Below, piece after piece: positions 13,525 to 22,449 of a stretch of 64,000 nucleotides of DNA. The notes beneath the pieces are model-generated. The model worked only from the letters and a program-made list of their open reading frames with translations, was not told where the DNA came from and ran no database searches. The DNA lies in NCBI RefSeq assembly GCF_023343835.1, contig NC_064447.1:1736001-1800000 (forward strand), given 5' to 3'. The translations under genes were made by a program, and so were the position numbers. This DNA is from Lagopus muta (taxonomy: Eukaryota > Chordata > Aves > Galliformes > Phasianidae). Positions within the stretch are counted from its first letter, which is position 1, and the number at the start of each line of letters is the position of its first letter.

Positions 13525-15405
13525 GCAAGAGCCCTTCACGTCCTCCTTCATGGACTGGCCCCGCCACCTATACATAGTATATATAGAGACAGTAATTTAT
13601 ATATCAGCGTGTGTCTTAAATAATGTATAAATGTAAGAAAATTTTCACTGGGGAGGGGGGAGAGGATGGAGTCGTAACCTCCTGCGATGGGGAGCACAGG
13701 GCTCCGTGTGCATCAGCTGCCCGCGCACACGTGTAAATGAGTGTGTGTGTCTGCCACTTCCACCCGCATCTGTGGCCAAAAGAAAGGCCCTCCAAGCAGG
13801 GGAAGGGGTGGCTGGGTGCTGGTGGGTGCTGCAGGCTGTGCCGGAGCCTCAGGTCCCCGTGCCCCCCCATCCTGCCCCTCGTCACGCACACTGGGAAGCG
13901 GCTCTGCGGTCTCCACGCGCACATTGAGTTGTGTTCTGTGAGGTGGTTTGCTTGTGGTTTATCAGGATGCTGTCCAATAGCTTAGATCCAGAATGGTTGC
14001 TGGGTTCATGGGGATGCACTGTGCCAGGGGGAGGGGACGCAAAACCCCCATCCCAGCCTTAATGGCATGGAGATGCAAGAAGGGAAGCTGGCACAAGCAG
14101 CGTATGCTGATTGTTCCCTTGACACCAAAACCCTCGGTGCCACCGTGCCTGGCTCTGTGACAAAAGGGAACCTCAGGAGCTCCTCTTGCCTCCACTGCTC
14201 AAAAGCAGGGGCAGAGGGAGCCTGGCGCAGCCCCGCTGTGCTGGGAGAGGCTGTGCTCATGGAGCAGCGCCTGGCACAGATGAATCACAGCCCGGGGCTC
14301 CGTGTGTGGGCAGCGATGGTTGGAGGTGCAGCCTGCTGCCTCGGCACTGCTTCCGTTAGAGGTTTAAACAACAGCACTGCCCTGCAGCGTGTTCTGCAGC
14401 ACTGCAGCACAGCCTGTGCCCACATTGCTCCCTGTCCCCCCACCCCACGCTGCCCTGGCTGTGCGCAGTGCCCGCAGGCAGCACCCAGGATTTATTTTCG
14501 ACGTCTCCCAGCGTTTGCGTTGCTTTTCTGTTTGTTTGTTTTCTGTACGTGTCGGTTGATTCTCATCTGTCTCTAACTGGTCCCTGTGTCACCTGCGGGC
14601 AGTTGCCTCCAGCTGCTCCGTGATCAATGCAGAGCTATTTGCACTATAGTCCTACACACAATTGCACATACTAAATGAATTAATATTTATGGCAGGGGGT
14701 GCTGATTCCCTCCCTGTGATTGCATTGTCGGGTCGGGGTGTCCTTTGGGTTGGGTTTTTGTTCTGTTCCTGTAACTGAATCATCCTTTCCTGTTCCATTT
14801 TTTTTTTTTTTTCCCTCTGCCTAATGTTGTTTAAAAATAATGATGGTGCATCATGTTACTAAGAGTTTCCCCGGATCTTCATGGGGTTGTGTGGTTATTA
14901 GCAAGCAGCCAGCAGGGGAGCACAGCCCCTGGGACAACGACTGTGCTTTCTGCAAGCATCCCTGTGTTGTGGGGGGTGGGGGGATGATGTGGGAGAGCAG
15001 CGCAAGGAAAGCAATGCTGCTTTCTCTTGGGGCCACCAGGAAGGCTGGGACCCTCTGTACAGGGCAATGGCAGGATGCAGCAGGGCTGCTGGGGCTTTGC
15101 CTTGCACAGGGGCAGCAGTGGGAAAGTAGGAGCAGGGGGGCTGTGTGGGCTTATGGGAGGTGCTGCCCTGGGTACCACCGATCCTGCATCCTGGCAGCCC
15201 CGTGCCTCTCTTTGCTGTAGCACCAGCCCACACCGGGACTTGCTGCACTGGGGCACGGTCAGCAGGCAGCGCTGCTGTTGCTACCTGTCGTGATCCCCCT
15301 CCTGCAGCACCATCTGGGAAGCCTGGGAAAGTGCTGTGGCTGCTGCGCCAGGCTGCAGTACAGTTGTTGTTCCCACCACAAGAATAAAGCTTTCCTTTTT
15401 TTCCA
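13525..15405 (+). other. ABCA3: ABCA3 3' untranslated region
   Basis: This runs from the ABCA3 stop codon to just past the only AATAAA on this strand (15383-15388). It holds an AT-rich patch (13570-13640), a T-run near 14798-14813, and no convincing reading frame. The roughly 1.9-kb length is inferred from the signal position; the true end needs transcript data. Confidence 0.75.
15383..15388 (+). promoter_or_regulatory. ABCA3: ABCA3 poly(A) signal AATAAA
   Basis: A canonical AATAAA is followed within 15-40 nt by a T/GT-rich element, as expected of a cleavage site. It is the first such hexamer downstream of the ABCA3 stop. Confidence 0.8.
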
Positions 15406-15830
15406 GTGGGTGTTTTCTGGCTTTCTTTGCATTCAGTGAGCGGCTCCCTGCCCTGCGTGGCTTGGTCTGGGAAGGACCTGATGGGGCTCCTGCACAGGGA
15501 CTCAGCCCGGACAAAGCTGCACCGGGGCCCTTCGTGGGGTGCAGCCCCTGCAGCGGCTGTCCCGCATGAAGGCTGTGCTGCAGGGCTGCTCCCGGCCCCC
15601 TCCTCCCACTTCCTTACCCCTGTGAGGACCGCAGAGATAACAGAGCTGCAGAGATAGCAGAGCCCTGCACAGCTCCCGGCCGCGACGCTCAGCCCCCCGG
15701 CAGCAGCACCTCCAGCTCCACGGGGCGGCCGCAGAGGGACGATCCGAACCTCTCCATCTCTGCGCCCCTCCGCCGGGCCACCAATGCTCCACCGGATCCA
15801 AACTGTCCCCGGCCGCAAGCCTCTCACCCA
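15406..15830. other. Intergenic gap between convergent ABCA3 and MCRIP2
   Basis: About 430 bp of GC-rich sequence separates the inferred 3' ends of the two convergent genes. No gene, tRNA or repeat is visible. Open frames here are by-products of high GC. Confidence 0.7.
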
Positions 15831-16286
15831 CAGGCAGTTTCAGCGCTTTATTGTCTGTCCTGCTACAGTGACCCGCTGTCCTCCAGCGGGGAGGGGGGGG
15901 GGGGGAGGGAAGGGGGCCGCCCGCACGCCCCGCAGTGTCCCGGAGCTGCAGCGGGCTCAGAACTGGCACTTAAGGAATCCCGGCCGGGGCCGCACGCAGC
16001 TCCTCCGCCCCGCACCGGGCATGGCTGTGGTCCGCTCCCGCTGTCCTCGGGGTTGGCAGAGGGGCACGGGCTGCTGTTGCCTTGAAAAAGGTGTTTAAAT
16101 ATCACGGTGCGTCGCGTCCGACCGGAGGTTCTTGGCTTTGTGGTTTGCTGTTGTTGTTTGCGTTTTCTTTGCTTGTTTGGTTGTTTTGTTTTTTTAATAG
16201 GTTTTTTTTTTGTTGTTGTTTTGTTTCGTTTTTTAGAAAAGGAGAAAAAAAAAAAAAAAAAACAGTGAAAAAGATCGCCTTCCCTT
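15831..16286 (-). other. MCRIP2: MCRIP2 3' untranslated region
   Basis: This region holds a G-rich run (about 15889-15910) and a T-rich stretch ending in a run of about 18 adenines (16245-16262, plus strand), which would be a U-run in the transcript. The T-rich half (16130-16240, plus) reads as an A-rich stretch in the mRNA. No protein-coding signal is seen. Confidence 0.65.
15847..15852 (-). promoter_or_regulatory. MCRIP2: MCRIP2 poly(A) signal AATAAA
   Basis: TTTATT on the plus strand reads AATAAA on the minus strand, 435 nt past the MCRIP2 stop codon. It faces the ABCA3 signal about 460 bp away. Confidence 0.75.
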
Positions 16287-18963
16287 TTATGAGCAGTTCT
16301 CAATTTTGGCCAGGAATTGCTGCGCCCACCACTCCTCCAGGTCAATGGGAACAAAGTCTGAAAGAGAGGGGAGGGAGAGAAGGGAGAGCAGCTGGAGAGG
16401 AGCACAGCGTGTTCCCACCAGCACCGTCCATTTACCACCGGGAAAAAAAACCCCTCTGACCCCCATCCTCCCCAGCTCCCTGCCCCAGGGAATGGCTTAT
16501 GGGCGTTTGCTCTTCTTGGGGACGTTCTCACTGCCCAGCCCAACACCTGGCCCCCTTTACATCCCTGCCATGCCTTCACCCTGTGTGCCCAGGGCAGTGA
16601 AGAGCAGAACCCCACAGCAGAACCAGGGGTGTTGATATGACCCCACAGCCAGACCCCACCGCACAGTGCTGGGCCAACCCACCCAGCCCAGGAGCACTGA
16701 CACCCCATGTCCCACCCGCCTGGGCTCTCCAGCACAGCCCGTGGGACCCCCTCCCAATACAGCATCCCACCCCCAGCTGGAGACAGCCCTGCCACGGGCT
16801 CCCCCAGCTCCTGCTCCCCCCCCCACACTCCCCACTCACTTTTCAGCCGGGGGTTCGGGGTTTTCTCTACGTACTGCACAGGCCCACGGGCGCTCTCCCC
16901 CCTCTGCCCCCCGTCCAGTTGCTGCTCCACCTCCTGCCAGGCTGTGGATGGAGGGCTGTGGATGAACCCCAGGGCAGGCAGCACCCTGCAGCCCCCTCCC
17001 CCCCCACCTTCCTGAGCCCCTCACACCTTCGTAGATGAAGCGGACGTTCTCCTCGTGTGCAGCTGTGTAGCTCTCCTCAGGCACAGAGGTGTGTGGCAGC
17101 AGAACCTGCGGCCGTTTGCCGTTCACTCTGTTGAAGATGAGCTTCTGGACTGGGCTGGGGAAAGCGGGGATTAAGGGAAGAAGGGCAACTTGGGGGCACG
17201 CAAGGAGCATCGCATCCCTGCCATCCTGTGTGCGCCACACAGCCCTTCTGTGCCACCAGCCTGGCACTGCCCTATCATAGCCACCCCACTCCAGCAGAGG
17301 GGAAGGATGGACCAGTGGACACAGCTGTCTGCCAGGTTGCCCCCAAGGAGGCCACCACACTGGGCAGTCCCCAGCCCCTACAGCCAAGCAAAGACAGGTA
17401 CTTTCCAGACTCCAGCTCTGCTCTGGATGGAGGCAGCAGGAAGACAGCCCAGAAATAACGGGGAAAAAAGCAGATCAGGGTGCACAGTGCTCTGCCCTCC
17501 CCACCTCGCCCTGTGGGCTGCCCAGCTGGGGACACAGCAGCTGTCACAGGTGCTACATGGGAACCCCACAGCTGCTGCTGCTCTGCACAGCTCTGAGCCA
17601 GTGTGCTGCAGGTGCACAGCTCTGCCCAACATGAGGGAAACTGAGGCACGGGGGTGGGACACGGGCCGGGTGCACAAGCAGTGCCTGAGCTGTGGGGTAA
17701 CACGAAAGCAATGCAACGGAAGCAACAGAGGACAGCTGTGCACCAGGGGAGCAGCTCAGGGGCTGCCTCATCCCAACACCCCTCCAGGAAAGCTGCTGCC
17801 CAAAAGGCACGCGGAGCAGCAGGACGAGGTGAAACCATCGGCATGGAACAGGATCCATGTGAAGGGTCAGCATAGAGCCTCGGGCACAGCTGTGGGGCAG
17901 GAGGAGTCCGGGAGTCACACCACTCACGGGACAAAGTCTGAGAGGCCCCAGGAGCACAGGGGGGAGGTGTGGGGGGCCAGGAGATGACCCCCGAGCCCCC
18001 AGCCCCACGCTGCCACCACAGCTGCCCTGAGGGGGGGGATGCTCCAGCTGATGTGCGAGGTGTGGGGCGGGGGAGGCATTTCTTGGTTGTTCCCTGAAGG
18101 CAGAGGAAAGGGGTCAAAGCTGCCCCTTGTCCACAGACTTTTGGGATCGGGGACAGGGAGTATCGCAGCACAGGGACACGGCCCCCTCCCCCCGCCTCGG
18201 GGACCCCCGGACTTCTTCCCTTTTGGCCCTTCGGACTGTGCATGGGGGTGGGGGGGGAAGGGAGATACAGCGCCGAGCAGAGGGGCTCCGGGCACAGCGC
18301 AGCGATACGGGCTGACACGGAGAGAACCCCGCGATGCGGCCCCACCGCCGCCCCTGAACTTTTGCGGCGGTTGCACAACTCCAAGGGTGGGGGCGGGGGG
18401 GGAGGGGGTGCGGCCCGCGGGGAGCGCACGGGCACACGGACACATGGACGTACGGACACACGGGGCTCCGCGCAGCCCTCGGGGCCCTGCAGGGCGCACA
18501 GCTGCGCTGCGGAACTGCGCCCGCGGGGCTCCGCACGGGGCCTGGACGGGGGGGGGGTTGAGGGGGAGCACAGCAATACGGCCACCCCCCCCCGGACCCC
18601 TCGGCGGACTCAGAGCGGTGGTTGCGGTGCCAGTCCCCTCCCCGGGGCCCTGCTCGGAGCCGCGCGGCCGCGGTCACCTTTCCCCAAGGTCACGGCGCGG
18701 CGCGGGGCTCACCTGGCGGGGGGCCAGGCTCCGGGCTGCAGCCGGCCCCGCGGCTCGCCCACCTTGCTCTCCACCGGCTGCTGCGTAGGACCTGCAGGGG
18801 GGGTTGAGGGGGGGTTACAGGAGTCAGGGCCGGGAGGAGCGGAGCGTGCGCCCCGCGGTGCTGCTCCCCCCCCCCCCCCCGACCCCCCTCCTCCCACCCG
18901 ACACTCGGTACCTGTGCGGCGCTGCGTGGCCAGCTTGCTGGGGCCGCGCGTCAGCGTGTACAT
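16287..18963 (-). CDS. MCRIP2: MCRIP2 (FAM195A), MAPK-regulated corepressor-interacting protein 2
   Basis: MCRIP2 is a small, largely disordered adaptor. Family knowledge links it to the DDX6 mRNA-silencing and stress-granule machinery and, through its paralogue MCRIP1, to the CtBP corepressor. Five coding exons on the minus strand: 18963-18912, 18791-18713, 17154-17027, 16941-16840, 16357-16287, in all 432 nt and 143 residues plus TAA. The start reads MYTLTRGPSKLATQRRTG, the family's hallmark N-terminus. The middle has IFNRVNGKRP and the AHEENVRFIYE block, then WQEVEQQLDGG and VQYVEKTPNPRL. The last exon gives NFVPIDLEEWWAQQFLAKIE and ends in NCS. Every junction is GT-AG and keeps frame. The protein is about 17 residues shorter than the human one, mostly in the Pro-rich part encoded by exon 2. 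It converges on ABCA3, and its start lies in a CpG island. Confidence 0.95.
17155..18712 (-). other. MCRIP2: MCRIP2 intron 2
   Basis: This intron of about 1.56 kb is GC-rich with many C/G runs. A 436-codon minus-strand open frame crosses it but has no similarity I recognise and comes from stop-poor composition. No RNA gene or mobile element is visible. Confidence 0.6.
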
Positions 18964-19760
18964 CGTGCGGCCCCTCCGGCACCGCACGGCACGGCCCCGC
19001 CGCTCCCGCCGGCCGAGTGCACCCCGCGCCCCGTGCCGGGCCTTTAACGGGCCGGGCCGGGCCCGCGGCACGCCCCCGGCCTTAAAGGGACCGCGCCGCT
19101 CTCGTGGGGGAGAACGCGTGGAGGGGGAGAGAAGCGTGAGGATCGTTAACGCGTGGGATGCGGGGCTGTGGGGTTTGCGGGGCAGCCCTCTGCCCCTCGT
19201 GGGACGCGGTGTCACATGGGGTGTGTAGGACGTAATGCGGGACAGAGGGCGCGCGGCCATGGTGACACGTGGGGCGATGTGTAGGACGGAGGAGGGCGCA
19301 GAAACGGGCTTGTGACAGGCGGGAGCTTTGCTCGAGATGAGCACGCAGGAGCCGGGTGACACGCAGAGGGCACACGAGGGACGCACAGCGCCGTGCCGGG
19401 GGGCACGGCTGGAGGTGCCGGTGCACGGCAAAGCCGGGGAGCTACACCGCGTGTTGCGGAGCTGCGGCGGTGCCAGCATCCCTCATTCCGCTTCGGGGGA
19501 CGCTCAAGGAGGCCTTCCGTTCGGGAAAGGACCGTAGCGGTTCCCGAGCGGCGGTGGCGGCGGCAACGCGCCCCGAACAGTACCGGGCGGCCCCGCGCGT
19601 TGTGACCTTCGGACGGGGCGGTGCGCGGAGGTCCGCACGTGGCCGGGAATGCGGCGCCTGACGGGCATTGCCGGCGGATCCGCGCACAGCCCCGCTCCTC
19701 CGGCTGCGGTGGGGCCGAGCTTCAGTGTGACCGTGACCCTGCAGCCGTCGCCGCTCAGGT
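18260..19760 (-). promoter_or_regulatory. MCRIP2: CpG-island promoter of MCRIP2
   Basis: CpG dinucleotides are dense from intron 2 through the first exon and about 800 bp upstream, continuing almost to the tRNA gene. GC-box-like CCCGCC elements lie just upstream of the ATG (18985-19080). No TATA box is obvious. The exact start site is not visible, and the limits given are by eye. Confidence 0.65.
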
Positions 19761-19834
19761 GGCCGTGCCTCAGTTTCCCCACCCGAGATGGTGGCAGGGA
19801 TGGTACAAAGGGAGCGCAGGGGTGCTCAGCAGCA

Positions 19835-19905
19835 GCGCCGCTGGTGTAGTGGTATCATGCAAGATTCCCATTCTTGCGACCCGGGTTCGATTCCCGGGCG
19901 GCGCA
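19835..19905 (+). tRNA. tRNA-Gly, anticodon CCC
   Basis: The 71-nt sequence folds as a full cloverleaf. Acceptor GCGCCGC (19835-19841) pairs perfectly with GCGGCGC (19898-19904), with discriminator A. The anticodon stem CAAGA/TCTTG encloses loop TTCCCAT, giving anticodon CCC at 19867-19869. The T stem CCCGG/CCGGG encloses TTCGATT. The internal A box (19842-19852) and B box (19884-19894) are both near consensus. There is no intron and no encoded CCA, as expected of a eukaryotic nuclear tRNA. T-runs follow. It looks functional and is essentially the vertebrate tRNA-Gly(CCC) sequence. Confidence 0.97.
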
Positions 19906-19908
19906 CAG

Positions 19909-20035
19909 GTTTTTTTCTTTTTACTTTTTAAACTATATTTCCTTTCTTTTTTTATTTTTTCTTTTCCTTTTTTAATTTTTCACTTTTTATTTTCCTTTTT
20001 TTTTTTTAAATTCATTTTAAAATTTCTATTCTTAA
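19909..20035 (+). repeat. T-rich low-complexity tract downstream of the tRNA
   Basis: About 125 nt consist almost wholly of T with scattered C and A, including runs of 6 to 12 T. It contrasts sharply with the CpG island on its left and GC-rich DNA on its right. It may be an expanded set of Pol III terminators or simple low-complexity DNA. Confidence 0.8.
19910..19922 (+). terminator. RNA polymerase III terminator of tRNA-Gly
   Basis: A run of seven T (19910-19916), then C and five more T (19918-19922), begins 5 nt after the tRNA end. Four or more T is sufficient for Pol III, and further T-runs downstream act as backup. Confidence 0.9.
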
Positions 20036-20169
20036 AGCAAATCGCTGCTCTTCGCCCCATTCTGTGCCCTGCGCCGGGCGGCTCTCACGACGAATAGGCG
20101 GCACCCCGGTCCTGGCGGGGCTGCGGTAATGCTGCACTGTGCCTCCGCCCCGCTCGCCCGACCACGGGG

Positions 20170-20421
20170 CAGTGACAGGACGAGGGGGAATGGCTTTAAA
20201 GTAAAAGGACAGAGATTCAGATGGGATGTGAGGTGGAAATTTTTTACTCAGAGGGTGGAGAGGTGCCGGCACTGCTGCACAGAGCATCCGTGGAGGGGAC
20301 ATCTGTCACGGATGGGCCATGGGCAGCCTGAGCTGGGGAGGGAACAGTGGCATGGAATCAGATGGGCTGTGAGGGCCCTTCCAACCCAAACCATTCTGGG
20401 ATTCTGATTCTGGGATTCTGC
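20170..20421 (+). mobile_element. CR1 LINE 3' fragment, sense
   Basis: The segment follows the CR1 3'-terminal pattern: GGACGAGGGGGAATGG, then TTTTTACTCAGAGGGTGGAG, then CTTCCAACCCAAACCATTCTG, and ends in ATTCTG-type 8-mer repeats. It is 5'-truncated and carries several internal differences from young copies, so it is older than the copies at 32.3 and 61.0 kb. No coding capacity remains. Confidence 0.85.
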
Positions 20422-20619
20422 CCCTTGCTGCAAACCAGACAGCCAAATTACCTGGGTTCTCCACTTAGATACTTTTATTTAAAAAAAAACCAAAAATCCA
20501 AATCCACAATATTCCGCTCTCACATAGCACTGCAGCACCCACCGAATGGCAGAGCAGAGGCTGCCCTCTCACTAACAGCACATGTGCAAAGGCAGTGCTG
20601 CTCCATGGGATGCACAGTG

Positions 20620-20739
20620 CAGCCCAGCACCATGCCCTGCTCCCAGCCCAGCACCATGCCCTGCTCCCAGCCCAGCACCATGCCCTGCTCCCAGCCCAGC
20701 ACCATGCCCTGCTCCCAGCCCTACATCTTGCCCTGCTCC
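20620..20739. repeat. 24-bp minisatellite, five units
   Basis: The unit CAGCCCAGCACCATGCCCTGCTCC-type repeat (24 bp) occurs four times without change (20620-20715) and a fifth time with changes in its middle (20716-20739). Because 24 is divisible by three, all frames stay open, which produces repetitive open frames on both strands. No gene context supports coding. Confidence 0.92.
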
Positions 20740-21857
20740 CCTCCCGGCTGCTGCACGATGTGCTCAGGCCCGAGTCGCACCCAGATGTCCATTCCAGGGA
20801 TTGCAGCACTGAGCTGGAAGGGATCAGTTTCCATTGATGAAACAAAAATAAACGCTGGCTCTTAAGTGGGGAGGAATTCCTCACCAAGAAATATTGCCCT
20901 TGGAGCAGCCTGGTGCAGAGGGGCAGAAATAGCTGCCTGTGGTGAGGCACAGCCGTGTCCTTCCTCATCACCACGACAGGAGCCCCACCATAAAAGTCAT
21001 CCCTGGGCTGGGGCAGAGGTTCAGTGTGCAGGCTGAGGGCCCTCTCCATATCCCCATATTTGGGGCTGAGGATCCTGAAGCCCGCTGGGACAGGGCTGGG
21101 GGTGCCCTGTGCAATGCTGAGCTGCCATCCCTCCATGGTGGTGTTGCAAGCACAGCCTTATTATGAGACATCAGAGATCCCACCTGGGAGATGCTGCTGG
21201 CAGCTGAGGCTCTGGGTGTGGGAGCATCCCCTGCCTGGGGCTGATGTGGGGCTGTTCCCCAAGCAGGGACTGTGCAATGGAAAAAGGTGGGCACAAGTGG
21301 GGAGGGATCAGCATTACGGGGCGTGCCGTGAGCCCTGCATAGGGGCTGCTTTGGCCATGTGCCCCAGGACCAGAAAAGGTGCCGTGGGCTGGGGAGCAGC
21401 ACTCCTGCATCACCCCCAAAGCACTGTGGAGGAGCAGGGCACAGAGGAGAGGTTCCCCTCAGGGGCTGTGGACCTTGATTGGCCTCTGTGCAACAGGGAT
21501 GGGGAGAGGGCTGGGGGGCAGCAGGCAGCCATGGCTTGGACTGCAGCTCCGGCTTCATGTCCTGGCAGCTGTAGGCTGTGGAAGGCCACATCTCCCCTCA
21601 GAGCTGTGTGGGCTTCAATCGAGGCGGGAGCCTTGAGGGAGGGGGGGTACATGGGGGCCTGTGAGCCTGAGCAGCCTGCCTGGAGCTGCTGGTGGCCCTG
21701 TCCGTCCATCCTTCCAACCCCACGTGCACTGCCCATCATCCTACACACACTGCCCACAGCATGCAGTTGAGAAGAGTCCTAAAGTGGAGGATGAGGGCAG
21801 CTCTGGGAGACAGGGCAGCACTGGGGAGCCCTGAGGATGAAGCTTCTGCCTGCACAT

Positions 21858-21895
21858 CTGTCCATCCACCCATCCGTCTGTCCATCCATCTATCT
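21858..21895. repeat. Short (TCCA)n-like microsatellite
   Basis: Imperfect repeats of TCCATC/TCTGTCCATC occupy about 38 bp. Nothing else is notable. Confidence 0.7.
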
Positions 21896-22306
21896 GACCA
21901 GTCCCCCTCTCCCCCGCAGCAACCCTGCTGGTGGTCTGTGGGACACAGTGCTGCTGCAACAGCTGGTGGAGACCAGAGAGACGGTGGGTGCTGGGCTCCA
22001 GGAGGTGCTCCTCGTGCTGGCAATGCTCCCCCACGCCTGCAGGTGCTTTCAGGCTGACACACTGGCCAACACCAAGAGCCTCATCTTCCACAGGCTGTGA
22101 CACACCACACCTCGTGGTGAGGGGGCACAGCATGTCAGGCCGTGCAGGAAAGGAGCAGTGTCACACGTGCAGTGCTGCACCCACAGCGCCTGGGTGATGG
22201 CTTGGAGTCCATCAGAACCAGGTGATGCTGTGGGCTTCAGTGCTGTGGGATGGGTATCACGGGGTGGGGAGGTCTGGGCAGACTCCTCTGCAACCCCACC
22301 TGGCTC

Positions 22307-22312
22307 TTTATT
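22307..22312 (-). promoter_or_regulatory. WFIKKN1: WFIKKN1 poly(A) signal AATAAA
   Basis: TTTATT on the plus strand gives AATAAA on the minus strand, 138 nt beyond the WFIKKN1 stop. This implies a short 3' UTR of about 160 nt. Confidence 0.75.
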
Positions 22313-22449
22313 GCTGCTGTCTGGGCTGGGGGTACATGGGGTGGCAGTTACAGGGATGGAGCTGCAGAACGGTGATCGTCGCTCAGTAAAAGCTGTGGGT
22401 TCACACGGGTCCCCCTGGGCTCTGCAGCCCGTGTCCACACGGCCCGGCC

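Larger units (their letters stand above)
20422..22289. other. Intergenic stretch between tRNA-Gly and WFIKKN1
   Basis: Apart from the 24-bp minisatellite (20620-20739) and a short TCCA-rich patch (21858-21895) I see no gene. Open frames of up to about 250 codons exist but show no domain, no family similarity and no flanking splice logic. Confidence 0.6.

Noticed and set aside
14898-15827. 309-codon minus-strand open frame
   Set aside because: It is antisense to the ABCA3 3' UTR and lacks any recognisable motif or splice support.
17275-18585. 436-codon minus-strand open frame
   Set aside because: It lies in MCRIP2 intron 2 in CpG-rich DNA, has no family similarity, and crosses no exon with correct phase.
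18242-19228. 328-codon plus-strand open frame over the MCRIP2 CpG island
   Set aside because: Its composition is Arg/Gly/Pro-rich, it is antisense to MCRIP2 exons 1 and 2, and it shows no domain. It is a by-product of GC content.
20620-20739. Regular repeats suggestive of a CRISPR array
   Set aside because: The units are head-to-tail with no spacers and lie in a vertebrate genome; it is a minisatellite.
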